Below are positions 41,108 through 50,201 of a DNA stretch of 64,000 nucleotides, one piece after another (positions within the stretch are counted from its first letter, which is position 1; each line of letters begins with the position of its first letter). The position numbers and the translations under genes are program-made. Source of the stretch: Vandammella animalimorsus (GTDB taxonomy: Bacteria > Pseudomonadota > Gammaproteobacteria > Burkholderiales > Burkholderiaceae_C); the NCBI RefSeq assembly GCF_002285265.1, contig NZ_NSJB01000001.1:186001-250000 (forward strand), in the 5' to 3' direction. The notes beneath the pieces were generated by a model. That model was not told the origin of the DNA and made no database searches. It saw only the letters and a program-made list of their open reading frames with translations.

Positions 41108-41882
41108 CCCCTTCAGCGGGGAGCGTGATGGGCTCAAACGCTGTATCCCAGTCGAAATCGAAAGTCTGCCTGAACAGGCCTGGGATGGTTTGGTCAATGT
41201 GCAGCAGCAAGCCGCGCTGGGTGTCGATGCTCAGGCGCTGCTCCAACTGGAGCTGGCCGAGCTCGCCCTTGCTGTGCACCGTCAGTATCGGCGCGCCGGC
41301 GGCGCTGGTGCTGCGCTGCACCGCCAAGATGGCGTGCTGGGCCAGATAGGCTGCGCTGGGCGTTGGCCTGGGCAGAGGCTTTTGCCGCCAGCCGCCATCC
41401 TGGGTCTTTTTCCATACCGTGTTTGCATCGACGCGAATGTGAAGAAGCTCCAGGCCATCAGGGCCCACTTTGTAGACGCGCTCACGCGGGCCGGGCTCGA
41501 ACTGGGTGTGCCTGTGCACCGCAGGCTCAGACTGCGCGGCCTTTGCGTCCCAGGCCTTCCAAACCAATGTGTGGCGCTGCAAGCCAAGGCGCGCGAAAGG
41601 GGCATGCAAGGCTTGGACTGTGGCCTTGCGCGTGGCGGCATCGACCTTGTCCCCAGCTTGGGGCTTGCAGGCCTGGATGTACGCAGCTTGGGTTTGATGC
41701 GGGCTGCAAGGGGCCGGCTCTTTGACTGGCACGGCCCGTGCAGGCTGGGGCGTTGGCATGGGCGCTTGCTGGGTGCTGGCCGGCTCTGGCGCAGGGGCGG
41801 TGCCGGGGGCTTGGCCTGCAGTGCAGCCCAGCAAAGTCAGCGCGGCGCCCAGTGCCCAATCAGTACGGAGGGGGCGGATCAT
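41103..41882 (-). CDS. Putative lipoprotein of unknown function
   Basis: A 259-residue exported protein with lipobox LTLLGC (Cys about residue 20) and a proline/alanine-rich stretch after it. The body has no motif I recognise; features are CSPHQTQAAYIQACK, two cysteines that may pair, and alternating charged/hydrophobic strands toward the C-terminus (TVWKKTQDGGWRQKPLP, GLLLHIDQTIPGLFRQTFDF). The C-terminal codons run into repeat copy 2, so the present end may have been shaped by that insertion. Likely anchored at the outer membrane. Confidence 0.68.
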   Translation of the reverse strand: MIRPLRTDWALGAALTLLGCTAGQAPGTAPAPEPASTQQAPMPTPQPARAVPVKEPAPCSPHQTQAAYIQACKPQAGDKVDAATRKATVQALHAPFARLGLQRHTLVWKAWDAKAAQSEPAVHRHTQFEPGPRERVYKVGPDGLELLHIRVDANTVWKKTQDGGWRQKPLPRPTPSAAYLAQHAILAVQRSTSAAGAPILTVHSKGELGQLQLEQRLSIDTQRGLLLHIDQTIPGLFRQTFDFDWDTAFEPITLPAEGG

Positions 41883-42005
41883 CGGTGCGGTGCTCCAAGT
41901 CGAGCAAGGCCAAGAGGCCGTGGCAAGAATGGCTTTGCCGATGCGGCGGCAGGGGTCCGCTCATGCCAAGCCAGACGGGCTGCCATTATGGGCGCTATGC
42001 AGGCT

Positions 42006-42851
42006 CTAGCGCAGGCGGCGTGCGCCGGTGCAGCGGATGTGGCCGGCCAGGTCGCGGCGGTGGGCCACTTCGCCATAGCCTGCCTGGGCCAACAGTTGGG
42101 CGACTTGCTGGTGCTGCTGCCAGCCGTGCTCCAGCAGCAGCCAGCCGCCGGGCGCCAGCGCGGGCAGGGCGTGGGCGATGATGTGGCGGATGTCGTCCAG
42201 CCCGTCGGCGCCGCTGGTCAGTGCCTGGCGCGGCTCGTGGCGCAGCGCGGGCAGGTGCGGGTCGTGCTCGGCGATGTAGGGCGGGTTGCTGACGATCATG
42301 TCCCAATCGCCCAGGCCGGCCTGGCGGGCCGGCTCCAGCCAGTGGCCGTGCAGCCAGTGCAGCGCCAGGCCCAGGCGCTGGGCATTGCCCTGGGCCACTT
42401 GCAGCGCGGCCAGGCTTTGCTCGCAGGCCCAGACCTGGGCGTCGGGGCGCTGGCTTTTGAGCGCCAGCGCAATGGCGCCGCTGCCGGTGCCCAGATCCAG
42501 CAGGCGCGGCTGGCCTTGCTGGGGCAGCAGCTGCAGCGCCCATTCGACCAGGGTTTCGGTGTCCGGGCGCGGGTCGAGCACGGCCGGGGTGACGCGCAGC
42601 GGCAGGCCAAAGAATTCGCGCTGCCCGGTCAGGTAGGCCAGCGGCACGCCGTCGGCGCGGGCCTGCAGCAGCTGCGCCCAGTGCGCGGCCTGGGCGGCAT
42701 CCAGCGGCTGCTCGTCGTGGGCCAGCAGCCAGGCGCGCTGGCTGGCCTGGCGCCCCAGCGCGTGCAGCAGCAGCAGCTGGGCGTCCAGCCGCGCCAGGCC
42801 TTGCGCGGCGGCCTGTTGCAGGGCCTGGGCGATGGTGGCGGGGGCGCTCAT
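42006..42851 (-). CDS. prmC: Peptide chain release factor N5-glutamine methyltransferase
   Basis: PrmC methylates the glutamine of the GGQ motif in RF1 and RF2 using S-adenosylmethionine, speeding peptide release. The 281-residue protein has the N-terminal helical recognition domain, [16 protein letters not shown]-binding [15 protein letters not shown] (residues 117-131) and the catalytic NPPY at 189-192. Its start overlaps the prfA stop by four bases (42848-42851), giving translational coupling with its own substrate gene, the standard hemA-prfA-prmC order. Confidence 0.95.
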   Translation of the reverse strand: MSAPATIAQALQQAAAQGLARLDAQLLLLHALGRQASQRAWLLAHDEQPLDAAQAAHWAQLLQARADGVPLAYLTGQREFFGLPLRVTPAVLDPRPDTETLVEWALQLLPQQGQPRLLDLGTGSGAIALALKSQRPDAQVWACEQSLAALQVAQGNAQRLGLALHWLHGHWLEPARQAGLGDWDMIVSNPPYIAEHDPHLPALRHEPRQALTSGADGLDDIRHIIAHALPALAPGGWLLLEHGWQQHQQVAQLLAQAGYGEVAHRRDLAGHIRCTGARRLR

Positions 42852-43939
42852 TGGGGTTGCAGCTGGGCCAGCAGCTCGGCCTCGCGCGTGGCCTGCAGCG
42901 CGTCCAGCACCTCCTGCAGATCGCCCTCGATGATGCTGGGCAGCTTGTAGAGCGTCAGGCCGATGCGGTGGTCGGTCAGGCGGCCCTGCGGGAAGTTGTA
43001 GGTGCGGATGCGGTCGGAGCGGTCGCCGCTGCCGATCAGGCCCTTGCGCAGCGCGGCGTCCTTGGCGGCCTGGGCGCTGCGCTCTTGCTCCTGCAGGCGC
43101 GCGGCCAGCACCTGCAAGGCCTTGGCCTTGTTGCGGTGCTGGCTGCGGTCGTCCTGGCATTCGGCCACCATGCCGGTGGGGATGTGGGTGATGCGCACGG
43201 CCGAGTCGGTCTTGTTGACGTGCTGGCCGCCGGCGCCGCTGGCGCGGAAGGTGTCGATGCGCAGCTCGGCCGGGTTGAGCTGCACGGCCACGGCCTCGTC
43301 CGGCTCGGGCAGCACGGCCACGGTGCAGGCGCTGGTGTGGATGCGGCCCTGGGTTTCGGTGGCGGGGATGCGCTGCACGCGGTGCCCGCCCGATTCGAAG
43401 CGCAGCCGCCCGTAAACGCGCTCGCCCTCGATGCGCAGCACGGCCTCTTTGTAGCCGCCCAGCTCGCTGTCGCTGGCGCTGATGAGCTCGCACTTCCAGC
43501 CCTGGCTGTCGGCATAGCGCGTGTACATGCGCAGCAGGTCGCCGGCAAACAGCGCCGATTCGTCGCCGCCGGTGCCGGCGCGGATTTCCAGGAAGGCATT
43601 GCGCGCCTCGTCCGGGTCGCGCGGCAGCAGCAGGCGCTGCAGTTCGGCCTCCAGCTGCTGCATCTGCTGCGTGGCGTGGGCGATTTCCTCCTGCGCCAGC
43701 GCCAGGGTGTCGGCGTCGCTGTGCGCGTCCTGCAGCAGCTCCTGGGCGGTTTGCAGGTCGGCGGCGTGGGCCTGGTAGCGGCTGTAGCGGCTGGCGATCT
43801 GCGTGACCTCGGCGTGCTCGCTGGCGATGCGGCGGTATTGCTGCATGTCGGCCAGGATGTCTTGGCGCGAGAGCAGGAAATCGAGCTCTGCAAGGCGTTG
43901 CACGTAGCGTTCGAGCTGGGGGCGGAGGTGGGCTTGCAT
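42848..43939 (-). CDS. prfA: Peptide chain release factor 1
   Basis: RF1 terminates translation at UAA and UAG. The 363-residue protein has the catalytic GGQ at 237-239 ([13 protein letters not shown]), the stop-codon-reading region with the PxT-type tripeptide P192-A-T194 ([15 protein letters not shown]), and the standard RF-1 fold. ATG 43939 begins [20 protein letters not shown]; the upstream extension is spurious. It lies between hemA (186 bases upstream) and the overlapping prmC. Confidence 0.96.
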   Translation of the reverse strand: MQAHLRPQLERYVQRLAELDFLLSRQDILADMQQYRRIASEHAEVTQIASRYSRYQAHAADLQTAQELLQDAHSDADTLALAQEEIAHATQQMQQLEAELQRLLLPRDPDEARNAFLEIRAGTGGDESALFAGDLLRMYTRYADSQGWKCELISASDSELGGYKEAVLRIEGERVYGRLRFESGGHRVQRIPATETQGRIHTSACTVAVLPEPDEAVAVQLNPAELRIDTFRASGAGGQHVNKTDSAVRITHIPTGMVAECQDDRSQHRNKAKALQVLAARLQEQERSAQAAKDAALRKGLIGSGDRSDRIRTYNFPQGRLTDHRIGLTLYKLPSIIEGDLQEVLDALQATREAELLAQLQPQ

Positions 43940-44126
43940 GGGCCGGGCAGGAAGGTGGGGAAAGTGGGCGATCGGGCCGGGCGATGGCGCGGTGGCGTTT
44001 GCGGGGCGCGGCATGGCGCCGGTGGCGCGGGCAATGGCTGGCGGGGAAGGGCAGGGCGTGGGCGTTGTGGGGCCGCCGCGCCCCGGCCGTGCCAGGCGTG
44101 CTGGCGTGCGGTGTGGCTGGCCGGCG

Positions 44127-45458
44127 CTAATGCTGGCGCGGCGGCGCCTCGCCGCGCAGGAACAGGCGCGAGACCATGTGCGCGGTCTGCTGGCGTTCGT
44201 CCGCGTCGCCGTGGCCGTTGCGCAGCTCGCTGACGGCGCCGTGCAGCATTTTCTTGCTCAGGTTGTGCGCCAGCGCCTGCAGCACGGCGTCCAGGTCCTC
44301 GCCGCGCGCCAGCATCTTGCGCGCGCGCGCCACTTCCTGGGCGTTCCAGCTCTGGGCCTGCTGCTGCAGCTGCTGGATCAGCGGCACCACGGCGCTTTGG
44401 CTGCTGCGCATCTCCAGCCAGCGGGCAAAGTGCTGCACGCCGCTGTCGATGATGGCCTCGGCCTGGGCCACGGCGGCCTCGCGCTGGGCCCTGCCGCTTT
44501 GCACCACGCTGGCCAGGTCGTCCACGGTGTAGAGGTAGACGTTGTCCTGGGCCTGCACTTCGGGCTCGATGTCGCGCGGCACGGCCAGATCGACCATGAA
44601 CATGGGGCTGTTGCGGCGGCGCTTGAGCGCGCGCTCGACCGCGCCCAGGCCGATGATGGGCACGCTGCTGGCGGTGCAGGAGACGATGATGTCGAACTCG
44701 TGCAGGCGCTCGGGCAGCTCGCCGATGCGCAGCGTCTGCGCGCCCAGGCGTGCGGCCAGCTTCTCGCCGCGCTCAAGCGTGCGGTTGGCAATCACGATGC
44801 CCTGTGGGCGCTGCGCGGCAAAGTGCGTGCTGGCCAGCTCGATCATCTCGCCCGCGCCGATGAACAGCACCTTCAGGCGGGCAAAGTCCTCGAACAGCTG
44901 GCCGGCCAGGCGCACGGCGGCCGCGGCCATGCTGATGGAGTGCGCGCCGATGGCGGTGCTGCTGCGCACCTCCTTGGCCACGGCAAAGCTGCGCTGGAAC
45001 AGCTGGTGCAGCGTGCTGCCCAGCGCGCCGGCCTGCTCGGCCGCGCGCACGGCGTTTTTCATCTGGCCGAGGATTTGCGCCTCGCCCAGCACCATGGAGT
45101 CCAGCCCGCTGGCCACGCGAAAGGCGTGGCGCGCGGCCAGATCCTGATCGTGCGTGTAGGCGTACTGGGCCAGATCCTGCGCCGTCAGGCCGCCGCTGCG
45201 CGCCAGCCAGTCCAGCGTGGCCTGCTGCAGCGCCAGCCGCTGGGGCTGGGGCAGGGCGCTGGGCGCGGCGCAGTAAATCTCGGTGCGGTTGCAGGTCGAG
45301 AGAATGGCCGATTCCACCGGCTGCGGCCCATGGCCCTGCAGCAGCGACTGGCGCAGCCCATGCAGCGCCGGGCCGATGTGCTCCAGCGCATAGGCAAAGC
45401 GGCCCCGCAGATCCAGCGGGGCAGTGTGGTGGTTGATCCCAAGCGTCCAGACGGCCAT
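44127..45458 (-). CDS. hemA: Glutamyl-tRNA reductase
   Basis: HemA reduces glutamyl-tRNA(Glu) to glutamate-1-semialdehyde with NADPH, the first step of C5 haem synthesis. The 443-residue protein has the catalytic cysteine C56 in [11 protein letters not shown], substrate-binding [17 protein letters not shown], the NADPH-binding [14 protein letters not shown], and the C-terminal dimerisation domain. A TATAAT hexamer sits eight bases before the ATG and no ribosome site is present, so the mRNA may be leaderless. First gene of hemA-prfA-prmC. Confidence 0.96.
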   Translation of the reverse strand: MAVWTLGINHHTAPLDLRGRFAYALEHIGPALHGLRQSLLQGHGPQPVESAILSTCNRTEIYCAAPSALPQPQRLALQQATLDWLARSGGLTAQDLAQYAYTHDQDLAARHAFRVASGLDSMVLGEAQILGQMKNAVRAAEQAGALGSTLHQLFQRSFAVAKEVRSSTAIGAHSISMAAAAVRLAGQLFEDFARLKVLFIGAGEMIELASTHFAAQRPQGIVIANRTLERGEKLAARLGAQTLRIGELPERLHEFDIIVSCTASSVPIIGLGAVERALKRRRNSPMFMVDLAVPRDIEPEVQAQDNVYLYTVDDLASVVQSGRAQREAAVAQAEAIIDSGVQHFARWLEMRSSQSAVVPLIQQLQQQAQSWNAQEVARARKMLARGEDLDAVLQALAHNLSKKMLHGAVSELRNGHGDADERQQTAHMVSRLFLRGEAPPRQH

Positions 45459-45466
45459 AACCGCGC

Positions 45467-45472
45467 ATTATA
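45467..45472 (-). promoter_or_regulatory. Consensus -10 element close to hemA start
   Basis: On the minus strand TATAAT lies with eight bases between it and the hemA ATG (45458). Transcription would start at or within two bases of the start codon. No convincing -35 was found at 16-18 bases upstream. Confidence 0.5.
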
Positions 45473-45678
45473 AAAATTGTTACCAAACCCTGCAGGCCCC
45501 GCTGCATCTTGCCTGAGCGGGGGCATCGGAAATCTGTGGACTGTTGCCGGGAGATGCCGTTTCGAGAACGCAAGGGCCGAGCGCAGCGATGGCCCGGACA
45601 GAATCCCCTTCTGCCAGCGGCACAGGTCGCCCCGGCGCGCAGCGCCGGGGTCGCGGGCAGTGGGGTCGCCTTCTTTTG

Positions 45679-45710
45679 CCTCCTTTTCTTGGCGAGACAA
45701 GAAAAGGAGG
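45679..45710. repeat. Intergenic 13-bp inverted repeat (CCTCCTTTTCTTG type)
   Basis: CCTCCTTTTCTTG (45679-45691), loop GCGAGA, CAAGAAAAGGAGG (45698-45710): a perfect 13-bp stem. Similar pyrimidine/purine palindromes are, as I recall, frequent between genes in Burkholderiales. It is not next to a gene end on either strand, so it is not an ordinary terminator. Confidence 0.8.
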
Positions 45711-45840
45711 TGCGCTGCCGGGCGCACATCCCGGCCTCGGCAGGCAACAGCGGCGCAATCGGCAGCACTGGCTCGAATCCGTCCCCCCGGCCAGTGCGTT
45801 GGGCGGCGCTGCCGGCGCGGAGGTTTCATAATGCGGCCCC

Positions 45841-46284
45841 ATGATTTACGGCATTGGCACCGACATTTGCGACATCCGCCGCATTGAGCAGGCGCTGCAA
45901 CGCCATGGCGAGCGTTTTGCGCAGAAGGTGCTGGCCGATGGCGAGCTGGCCGCCTGGCGGGCCCGCGCGGCGCGTTCGCCGCAGCGCGGCGTGCGCTTTG
46001 TGGCCACGCGCTTTGCCGTCAAGGAGGCCTTCAGCAAGGCCATTGGCCTGGGCATGCGCCAGCCCATGGGCTGGCGCGATTGCGAGGTGGCCAATGGCGC
46101 ATCGGGCCAGCCGCAGATCATCACACACGGCGCGCTGCGCCAATGGTGCGCGCAACGCGGGCTGCAATTTCACGTCTCGCTCTCCGATGAGCAGGACTAC
46201 GCCGTGGCCTTTTGCATCGCCCAGATGGGCGCGGCGCCGGGCACAGGCGCTATGGGAGCTACAGGAGGAGGCGGCCATGAGTGA
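45841..46284 (+). CDS. acpS: Holo-[acyl-carrier-protein] synthase
   Basis: AcpS transfers phosphopantetheine from CoA to acyl carrier protein. The 147-residue protein has the magnesium-binding [11 protein letters not shown] (D8) and [14 protein letters not shown] (E of KEA), plus the trailing [16 protein letters not shown]. The last 15 residues are a glycine-rich tail beyond the usual end. The ATG follows a CATAAT hexamer by eight bases without a well-placed ribosome site, suggesting a leaderless message. The 3' end overlaps the next gene by eight bases. Confidence 0.94.
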   Translation: MIYGIGTDICDIRRIEQALQRHGERFAQKVLADGELAAWRARAARSPQRGVRFVATRFAVKEAFSKAIGLGMRQPMGWRDCEVANGASGQPQIITHGALRQWCAQRGLQFHVSLSDEQDYAVAFCIAQMGAAPGTGAMGATGGGGHE

Positions 46285-46621
46285 TCGAGCAGACCATCTG
46301 CCAGCCGGGCAGGCTGCGGCCGATGCAGCGCTGGATGCGGACTTGCAGCACATGAGCGCTGCGCAACTGGCCGACGAGGTGCGCCGCCTGCGCGCCGGCA
46401 TCCGCGCGCACCGCGACTGCTCCGGCCACGATCTGTGCTGGTACCACCCGCAGCTGTGGCAACTGCTGCCCGAGCAGGTGCAGCCCAGCCCCGAAGTGCC
46501 CGACTGGCCGCAATTCATGCGCGGCTGCATCCGCTACCGCCAATCTCTCGACGCGCAATGCCCTCAGGCGCCTCGCACAAAGCAGGAGTTCGATGCGCCG
46601 CCCGATGCTCCCAGCCGCTGA
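46277..46621 (+). CDS. Small conserved protein of unknown function
   Basis: A 114-residue cytoplasmic protein with a strong AGGAGGAGG ribosome site within the end of acpS. The core [20 protein letters not shown] followed by [21 protein letters not shown] looks like a conserved family; HDLCWxHPxLWxLLPE is a pattern I recall from Burkholderiales hypothetical proteins. No catalytic motif is seen. It sits between acpS and nagZ, probably in one transcript. Confidence 0.72.
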   Translation: MSDRADHLPAGQAAADAALDADLQHMSAAQLADEVRRLRAGIRAHRDCSGHDLCWYHPQLWQLLPEQVQPSPEVPDWPQFMRGCIRYRQSLDAQCPQAPRTKQEFDAPPDAPSR

Positions 46622-46662
46622 CGCACAGCCGCGCGGCATCTTTTTCTCTTTCTTTGTCTTCC

Positions 46663-47760
46663 ATGTACGCACACGCCCCTTTGTTCATTGACGTGGCCGG
46701 CACCAGCTTGCAGGCCATCGACCGCGAGCGCCTGGCCCACCCGCTGGTGGGCGGCCTGACCCTGTTTGCCCGCAATTGGGAGGACCGCCGCCAGCTCGTG
46801 CAGCTGTGCGCGCAGATCAAGGCCGTGCGCAGCGATCTGCTCATCTGTGTGGACCAGGAAGGCGGGCGCGTGCAGCGTTTTCGCAGCGATGGCTTCACGC
46901 CGCTGCCGCCCATGCGCGCGCTGGGGGCGATGTGGGAGCAGGACGACCGCCGCGGCCCGCACCGCGGCCTGCCCGGCACGGGCGCGCTGCGGGCGCTGGG
47001 CGCGGCCACGGCGCTGGGCCAGGTGCTGGCCAGCGAGCTGCGCGCCTGCGGCGTGGACCTGAGCTTCACCCCCGTGGTCGATCTGGACTGGGGCGGCAGC
47101 ACCGTGATCGGCGACCGCGCGCTGCACGCCGATGCGCGCGTGGTCAGCCTGCTGGCCAAGGCGCTGATGCAGGGGCTGCTGCAAGGCGGCATGGCCCACT
47201 GCGCCAAGCACTTCCCTGGGCATGGCTTCGTGCACGCCGATTCGCACACCGAAATCCCTGTGGATCGGCGCAGCCTGCGCGCCATCTTGCAGGACGATGC
47301 CGCCCCCTACGGCTGGCTGCGCTCCAGCCTGGCGGCGGTGATGGTGGCGCACGTGGTCTATGCCCGCGTCGATGCCCGGCCGGCCGGCTACTCGGCGCGC
47401 TGGCTGCGCGACATCCTGCGCGGGCAGTTGCAGTTCGACGGCGCCATCTTCAGCGACGACCTGAGCATGGAAGGCGGGCGCCGCCTGGACGGGCGCGCCG
47501 TGGACGCCACCGAGGCCGGAGTGGCCGCGCTCAACGCCGGCTGCGACCTGCTGCTGCTGTGCAACCAAAGCCTGGACGGCGGCGCGGCCCTGGATGCCTG
47601 GATCGACGGCATGGCCGCCGCCCTCAAGGCCGGCGACTGGCAGTGCGACCCGCACAGCGAACGCCGCCGCCAGGCCCTGCTGCCCACCACGCCGCCGCAG
47701 CCCTGGGACATGCTGATGCAAGACCCGGCCTACCTGCAGGCGCTGGAGCAACTGCCATGA
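46663..47760 (+). CDS. nagZ: Beta-N-acetylhexosaminidase of peptidoglycan recycling
   Basis: NagZ removes N-acetylglucosamine from muropeptides in the cytoplasm. The 365-residue glycoside hydrolase family 3 protein shows the NagZ signatures VDQEGGRVQRFR (residues about 61-72), KHFPGHGFVHADSHTEIP (with the flexible-loop histidine acting as acid/base) and the nucleophile aspartate in IFSDDLSMEG. ATG 46663 begins MYAHAPLFIDVAGTSL. The stop overlaps the next gene as ATGA. Conserved acpS-nagZ linkage supports the call. Confidence 0.94.
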   Translation: MYAHAPLFIDVAGTSLQAIDRERLAHPLVGGLTLFARNWEDRRQLVQLCAQIKAVRSDLLICVDQEGGRVQRFRSDGFTPLPPMRALGAMWEQDDRRGPHRGLPGTGALRALGAATALGQVLASELRACGVDLSFTPVVDLDWGGSTVIGDRALHADARVVSLLAKALMQGLLQGGMAHCAKHFPGHGFVHADSHTEIPVDRRSLRAILQDDAAPYGWLRSSLAAVMVAHVVYARVDARPAGYSARWLRDILRGQLQFDGAIFSDDLSMEGGRRLDGRAVDATEAGVAALNAGCDLLLLCNQSLDGGAALDAWIDGMAAALKAGDWQCDPHSERRRQALLPTTPPQPWDMLMQDPAYLQALEQLP

Positions 47761-48659
47761 ACCGGAATCGAGCGACCGCCATGAAAGCCAACACCATGTA
47801 CCCAGTGACCCACAGAACCATTCAAGTCATCCGCGCCTGCCGCGCCGCCGGGCCAAGCGCCATTTGGTGGCACTGGCGGCACTGGCTGGCCGCGCTGCTG
47901 CTGGCCGCCGCCGCCGCGCTGGGCCTGCTGGCCGCGCCCGCGGCCCAGGCCGGCGAGCGGCTTGACCGCATCATGGAAAAAAAGCTGCTGCGCGTGGGCA
48001 CGCCCGGTGACTACCGGCCCTTTGCCATCAAGACCGAGGGCGGTTACTCCGGCCACGACATCGACCTGATCGAGCTCATCGCCAAGGAGCTGGGCGTGCG
48101 CATCGAGTACGTGCCCACGACCTGGAAGAGCCTGCTGCCCGATTTGCAGGCCGACCGCTTCGACATCGCCATCGGCGGCATCACGCGCAACGTCGCGCGC
48201 CTGAGCCAGGCCGACATGCTGCCGGGCTACGCGCCGTTCGGCAAAGTGGCGCTGGTGCGCGCCGAGCACAAAGATCGCTTCACCACGCTGCAAAGCCTGA
48301 ACCAGCCCGATGTGCGCGTCATCAAGAACCCGGGCGGCACCAACGAGCTGTTCGTCGACGCCCACCTGGGCCAGGCCCAGGTGCGCACCCATGAGCACAA
48401 TGCGCAGATTCCGGCCCTGATCGCCGAAGGCCAGGGCGATGTGATGATCACCGAAACCTACGAGGCGCTGCACTACGCCCGCACAGACCCGCGCCTGCAT
48501 GCGGCCTTCATCGACCAGCCGTTGACGCCGCGCAACTGGCTGGGCTTTTTGCTGCCGCTGGACGACGCCGACTACCGCCGCGTGATGCACTTCGTCTGGC
48601 AGCAAATGCACGAGCGCGGCCAGCTGCGCGAGGCCCAGGCCAAGTGGCTGGCGCCTTGA
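47757..48659 (+). CDS. Periplasmic PheC-like protein (cyclohexadienyl dehydratase / amino-acid-binding fold)
   Basis: A roughly 300-residue exported protein with an N-terminal membrane helix (WLAALLLAAAAALGLLAAPAA|QAG) and the type II periplasmic-binding fold. LDRIMEKKLLRVGTPGDYRP, DRFDIAIGGITRN and VIKNPGGTNELFVDAHL closely follow the Pseudomonas cyclohexadienyl dehydratase PheC as I remember it, which converts prephenate/arogenate to phenylpyruvate/phenylalanine. It could equally be an amino-acid-binding protein, although no ABC permease is nearby. ATG 47757 overlaps nagZ; ATG 47781 or 47796 would shorten the long N-terminus. Confidence 0.75.
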   Translation: MNRNRATAMKANTMYPVTHRTIQVIRACRAAGPSAIWWHWRHWLAALLLAAAAALGLLAAPAAQAGERLDRIMEKKLLRVGTPGDYRPFAIKTEGGYSGHDIDLIELIAKELGVRIEYVPTTWKSLLPDLQADRFDIAIGGITRNVARLSQADMLPGYAPFGKVALVRAEHKDRFTTLQSLNQPDVRVIKNPGGTNELFVDAHLGQAQVRTHEHNAQIPALIAEGQGDVMITETYEALHYARTDPRLHAAFIDQPLTPRNWLGFLLPLDDADYRRVMHFVWQQMHERGQLREAQAKWLAP

Positions 48660-48733
48660 GCGTTGTCTGCCCCGGCTGAGCCGGCGCGCAGCCGCTGAGC
48701 TGCCCCCGGCCAACCCACTGCGCGACCGCCGCG

Positions 48734-48759
48734 CCCAGCGCCTTGGCCAAGGCGCTGGG
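48734..48759. terminator. Perfect 26-base palindrome before folC
   Basis: CCCAGCGCCTTGG followed directly by CCAAGGCGCTGGG. It lies 75 bases past the PheC-like stop and 37 before folC, and is followed by a T-rich stretch (GTTTCTTGTTTTC). It is a likely terminator for the nagZ operon, though a protein-binding palindrome cannot be excluded. Confidence 0.6.
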
Positions 48760-48795
48760 TGCGGCCGTGGCGTTTCTTGTTTTCAATCCAAGCCC

Positions 48796-50196
48796 ATGAC
48801 CCAGATCGCTGCCCCCAATGACCCCAACGCCGCCGACGCGGATGCCAACGCCAGCGCCAGCGCCGGCCCGGCCGACTTCGCCACGTTGGCCCAGTGGCTG
48901 GCCTATTGCGAGCGCATCCACCCCCAGCAGATCGAGCTGGGGCTGCAGCGCGTGCGTCAGGTGGCGCAGGCGCTGGATCTGCGCTTTGATTGCCCGCTGA
49001 TCACCGTGGCCGGCACGAATGGCAAGGGCTCGAGCTGCGCCATGCTCGAAGCCATTGCGCTGCAGGCCGGCTACCGCACCGGGGTCTATACCTCGCCGCA
49101 CCTGGTGCATTTCGAGGAGCGCTGCCGCATCGGCGGCGAGAACGCCACAGCCGAGCAGCTGCTGCCGCACTTTGCCGCGGTCGAGCAGGCGCGCTGGCGC
49201 GCCGGGCAGGGCGGCGAGCCGGTGTCGCTGAGCTATTTCGAGTTCACCACGCTGGCCATTGCCCGCCTGCTCAGCCACAGCCGGCTGGACGTGGCCATCC
49301 TGGAGGTCGGCCTGGGTGGGCGGCTGGATGCGACCAACCTGTTCGATGCCGACTGCGCGCTGATCACCAGCGTGGACATCGACCACGTGGACTACCTGGG
49401 CCCGGACCGCGAATCCATCGGTCGCGAGAAGGCCGGCATCATGCGCCCCGGCGTGCCGGCCATCGTGGCCGACCCGATGCCGCCGCAATCCCTGCAGGCC
49501 CATGCCGAGCGCATCGGCGCAGACCTGTGGCTGGCCGGGCGCGATTTCAATTACGCCGGCGACCGCCAGCAATGGAGCTGGGCCGGGCGCGGCAAGCGCC
49601 TGCACGGCCTGGCCTACCCGGCGCTGCGCGGCGCCAATCAGCTGGTCAACGCCTCTGGCGTGCTGGCGGCCCTGCAGGCGCTGCGCCAGCGCCTGCCCGT
49701 CACCGCCCAGGCCATCCGCCAGGGCCTGGCCCTGGTGCAGGTGCCAGGGCGCTTTCAGATCGTGCCGGGCCAGCCCACGCTGGTGCTGGACGTGGCGCAC
49801 AACCCGCACTCGGTGGCGGCGCTGGCGGCCAATCTGGACGCCATGGGCTTCTTCCCCACCACGCACGCAGTCTTTGGCGCCATGCACGACAAGGACCTGA
49901 ACACTGTGCTGCAGCGCATCGGGCCGCTGGTCGATCGCTGGTACTTCACCGATTTGCCGCTGGCGCGCGCCGAGCAGGCCACGGCGCTTGTGCAGCGCTG
50001 GCAGGCCTTGCAGATGGCGGCCCAGCGCCCGCGCCAGGTGCCCGCGCAGGCCTTTGCCAGCCCGCAATTGGCCCTGGATGCCGCCGCGGCGGCGGCGGAG
50101 CCGGCTGATAGAATCGTCGTTTTTGGCTCGTTTCACACCGTTGGCGGTGTGCTGGCCCAGGGCGTGCCGCAGCTTGGGGCGCGCCACCTGCAGTAA
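48796..50196 (+). CDS. folC: Bifunctional folylpolyglutamate/dihydrofolate synthase
   Basis: FolC adds glutamate to dihydropteroate and to folates. The 466-residue Mur-ligase-fold protein has the P-loop VAGTNGKGSSCAML, YTSPHLVHFEERCRI, AILEVGLGGRLDATN, and the C-terminal LVLDVAHNPHSV. An acidic/alanine-rich N-terminal extension of about 30 residues precedes the domain. In many relatives accD lies immediately upstream; here it is replaced by the nagZ/PheC-like genes. Six bases separate it from the SPOR-domain gene, so folC-SPOR-cvpA-purF likely form one unit. Confidence 0.93.
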   Translation: MTQIAAPNDPNAADADANASASAGPADFATLAQWLAYCERIHPQQIELGLQRVRQVAQALDLRFDCPLITVAGTNGKGSSCAMLEAIALQAGYRTGVYTSPHLVHFEERCRIGGENATAEQLLPHFAAVEQARWRAGQGGEPVSLSYFEFTTLAIARLLSHSRLDVAILEVGLGGRLDATNLFDADCALITSVDIDHVDYLGPDRESIGREKAGIMRPGVPAIVADPMPPQSLQAHAERIGADLWLAGRDFNYAGDRQQWSWAGRGKRLHGLAYPALRGANQLVNASGVLAALQALRQRLPVTAQAIRQGLALVQVPGRFQIVPGQPTLVLDVAHNPHSVAALAANLDAMGFFPTTHAVFGAMHDKDLNTVLQRIGPLVDRWYFTDLPLARAEQATALVQRWQALQMAAQRPRQVPAQAFASPQLALDAAAAAAEPADRIVVFGSFHTVGGVLAQGVPQLGARHLQ

Positions 50197-50201
50197 GTTC
50201 T

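Larger units (their letters stand above)
45459..45840. other. 382-base divergent region between hemA and acpS
   Basis: It holds the hemA -10, a CATAAT hexamer (45827-45832) eight bases before the acpS ATG, and the strong hairpin repeat at 45679-45710. No gene is recognised. Confidence 0.55.
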
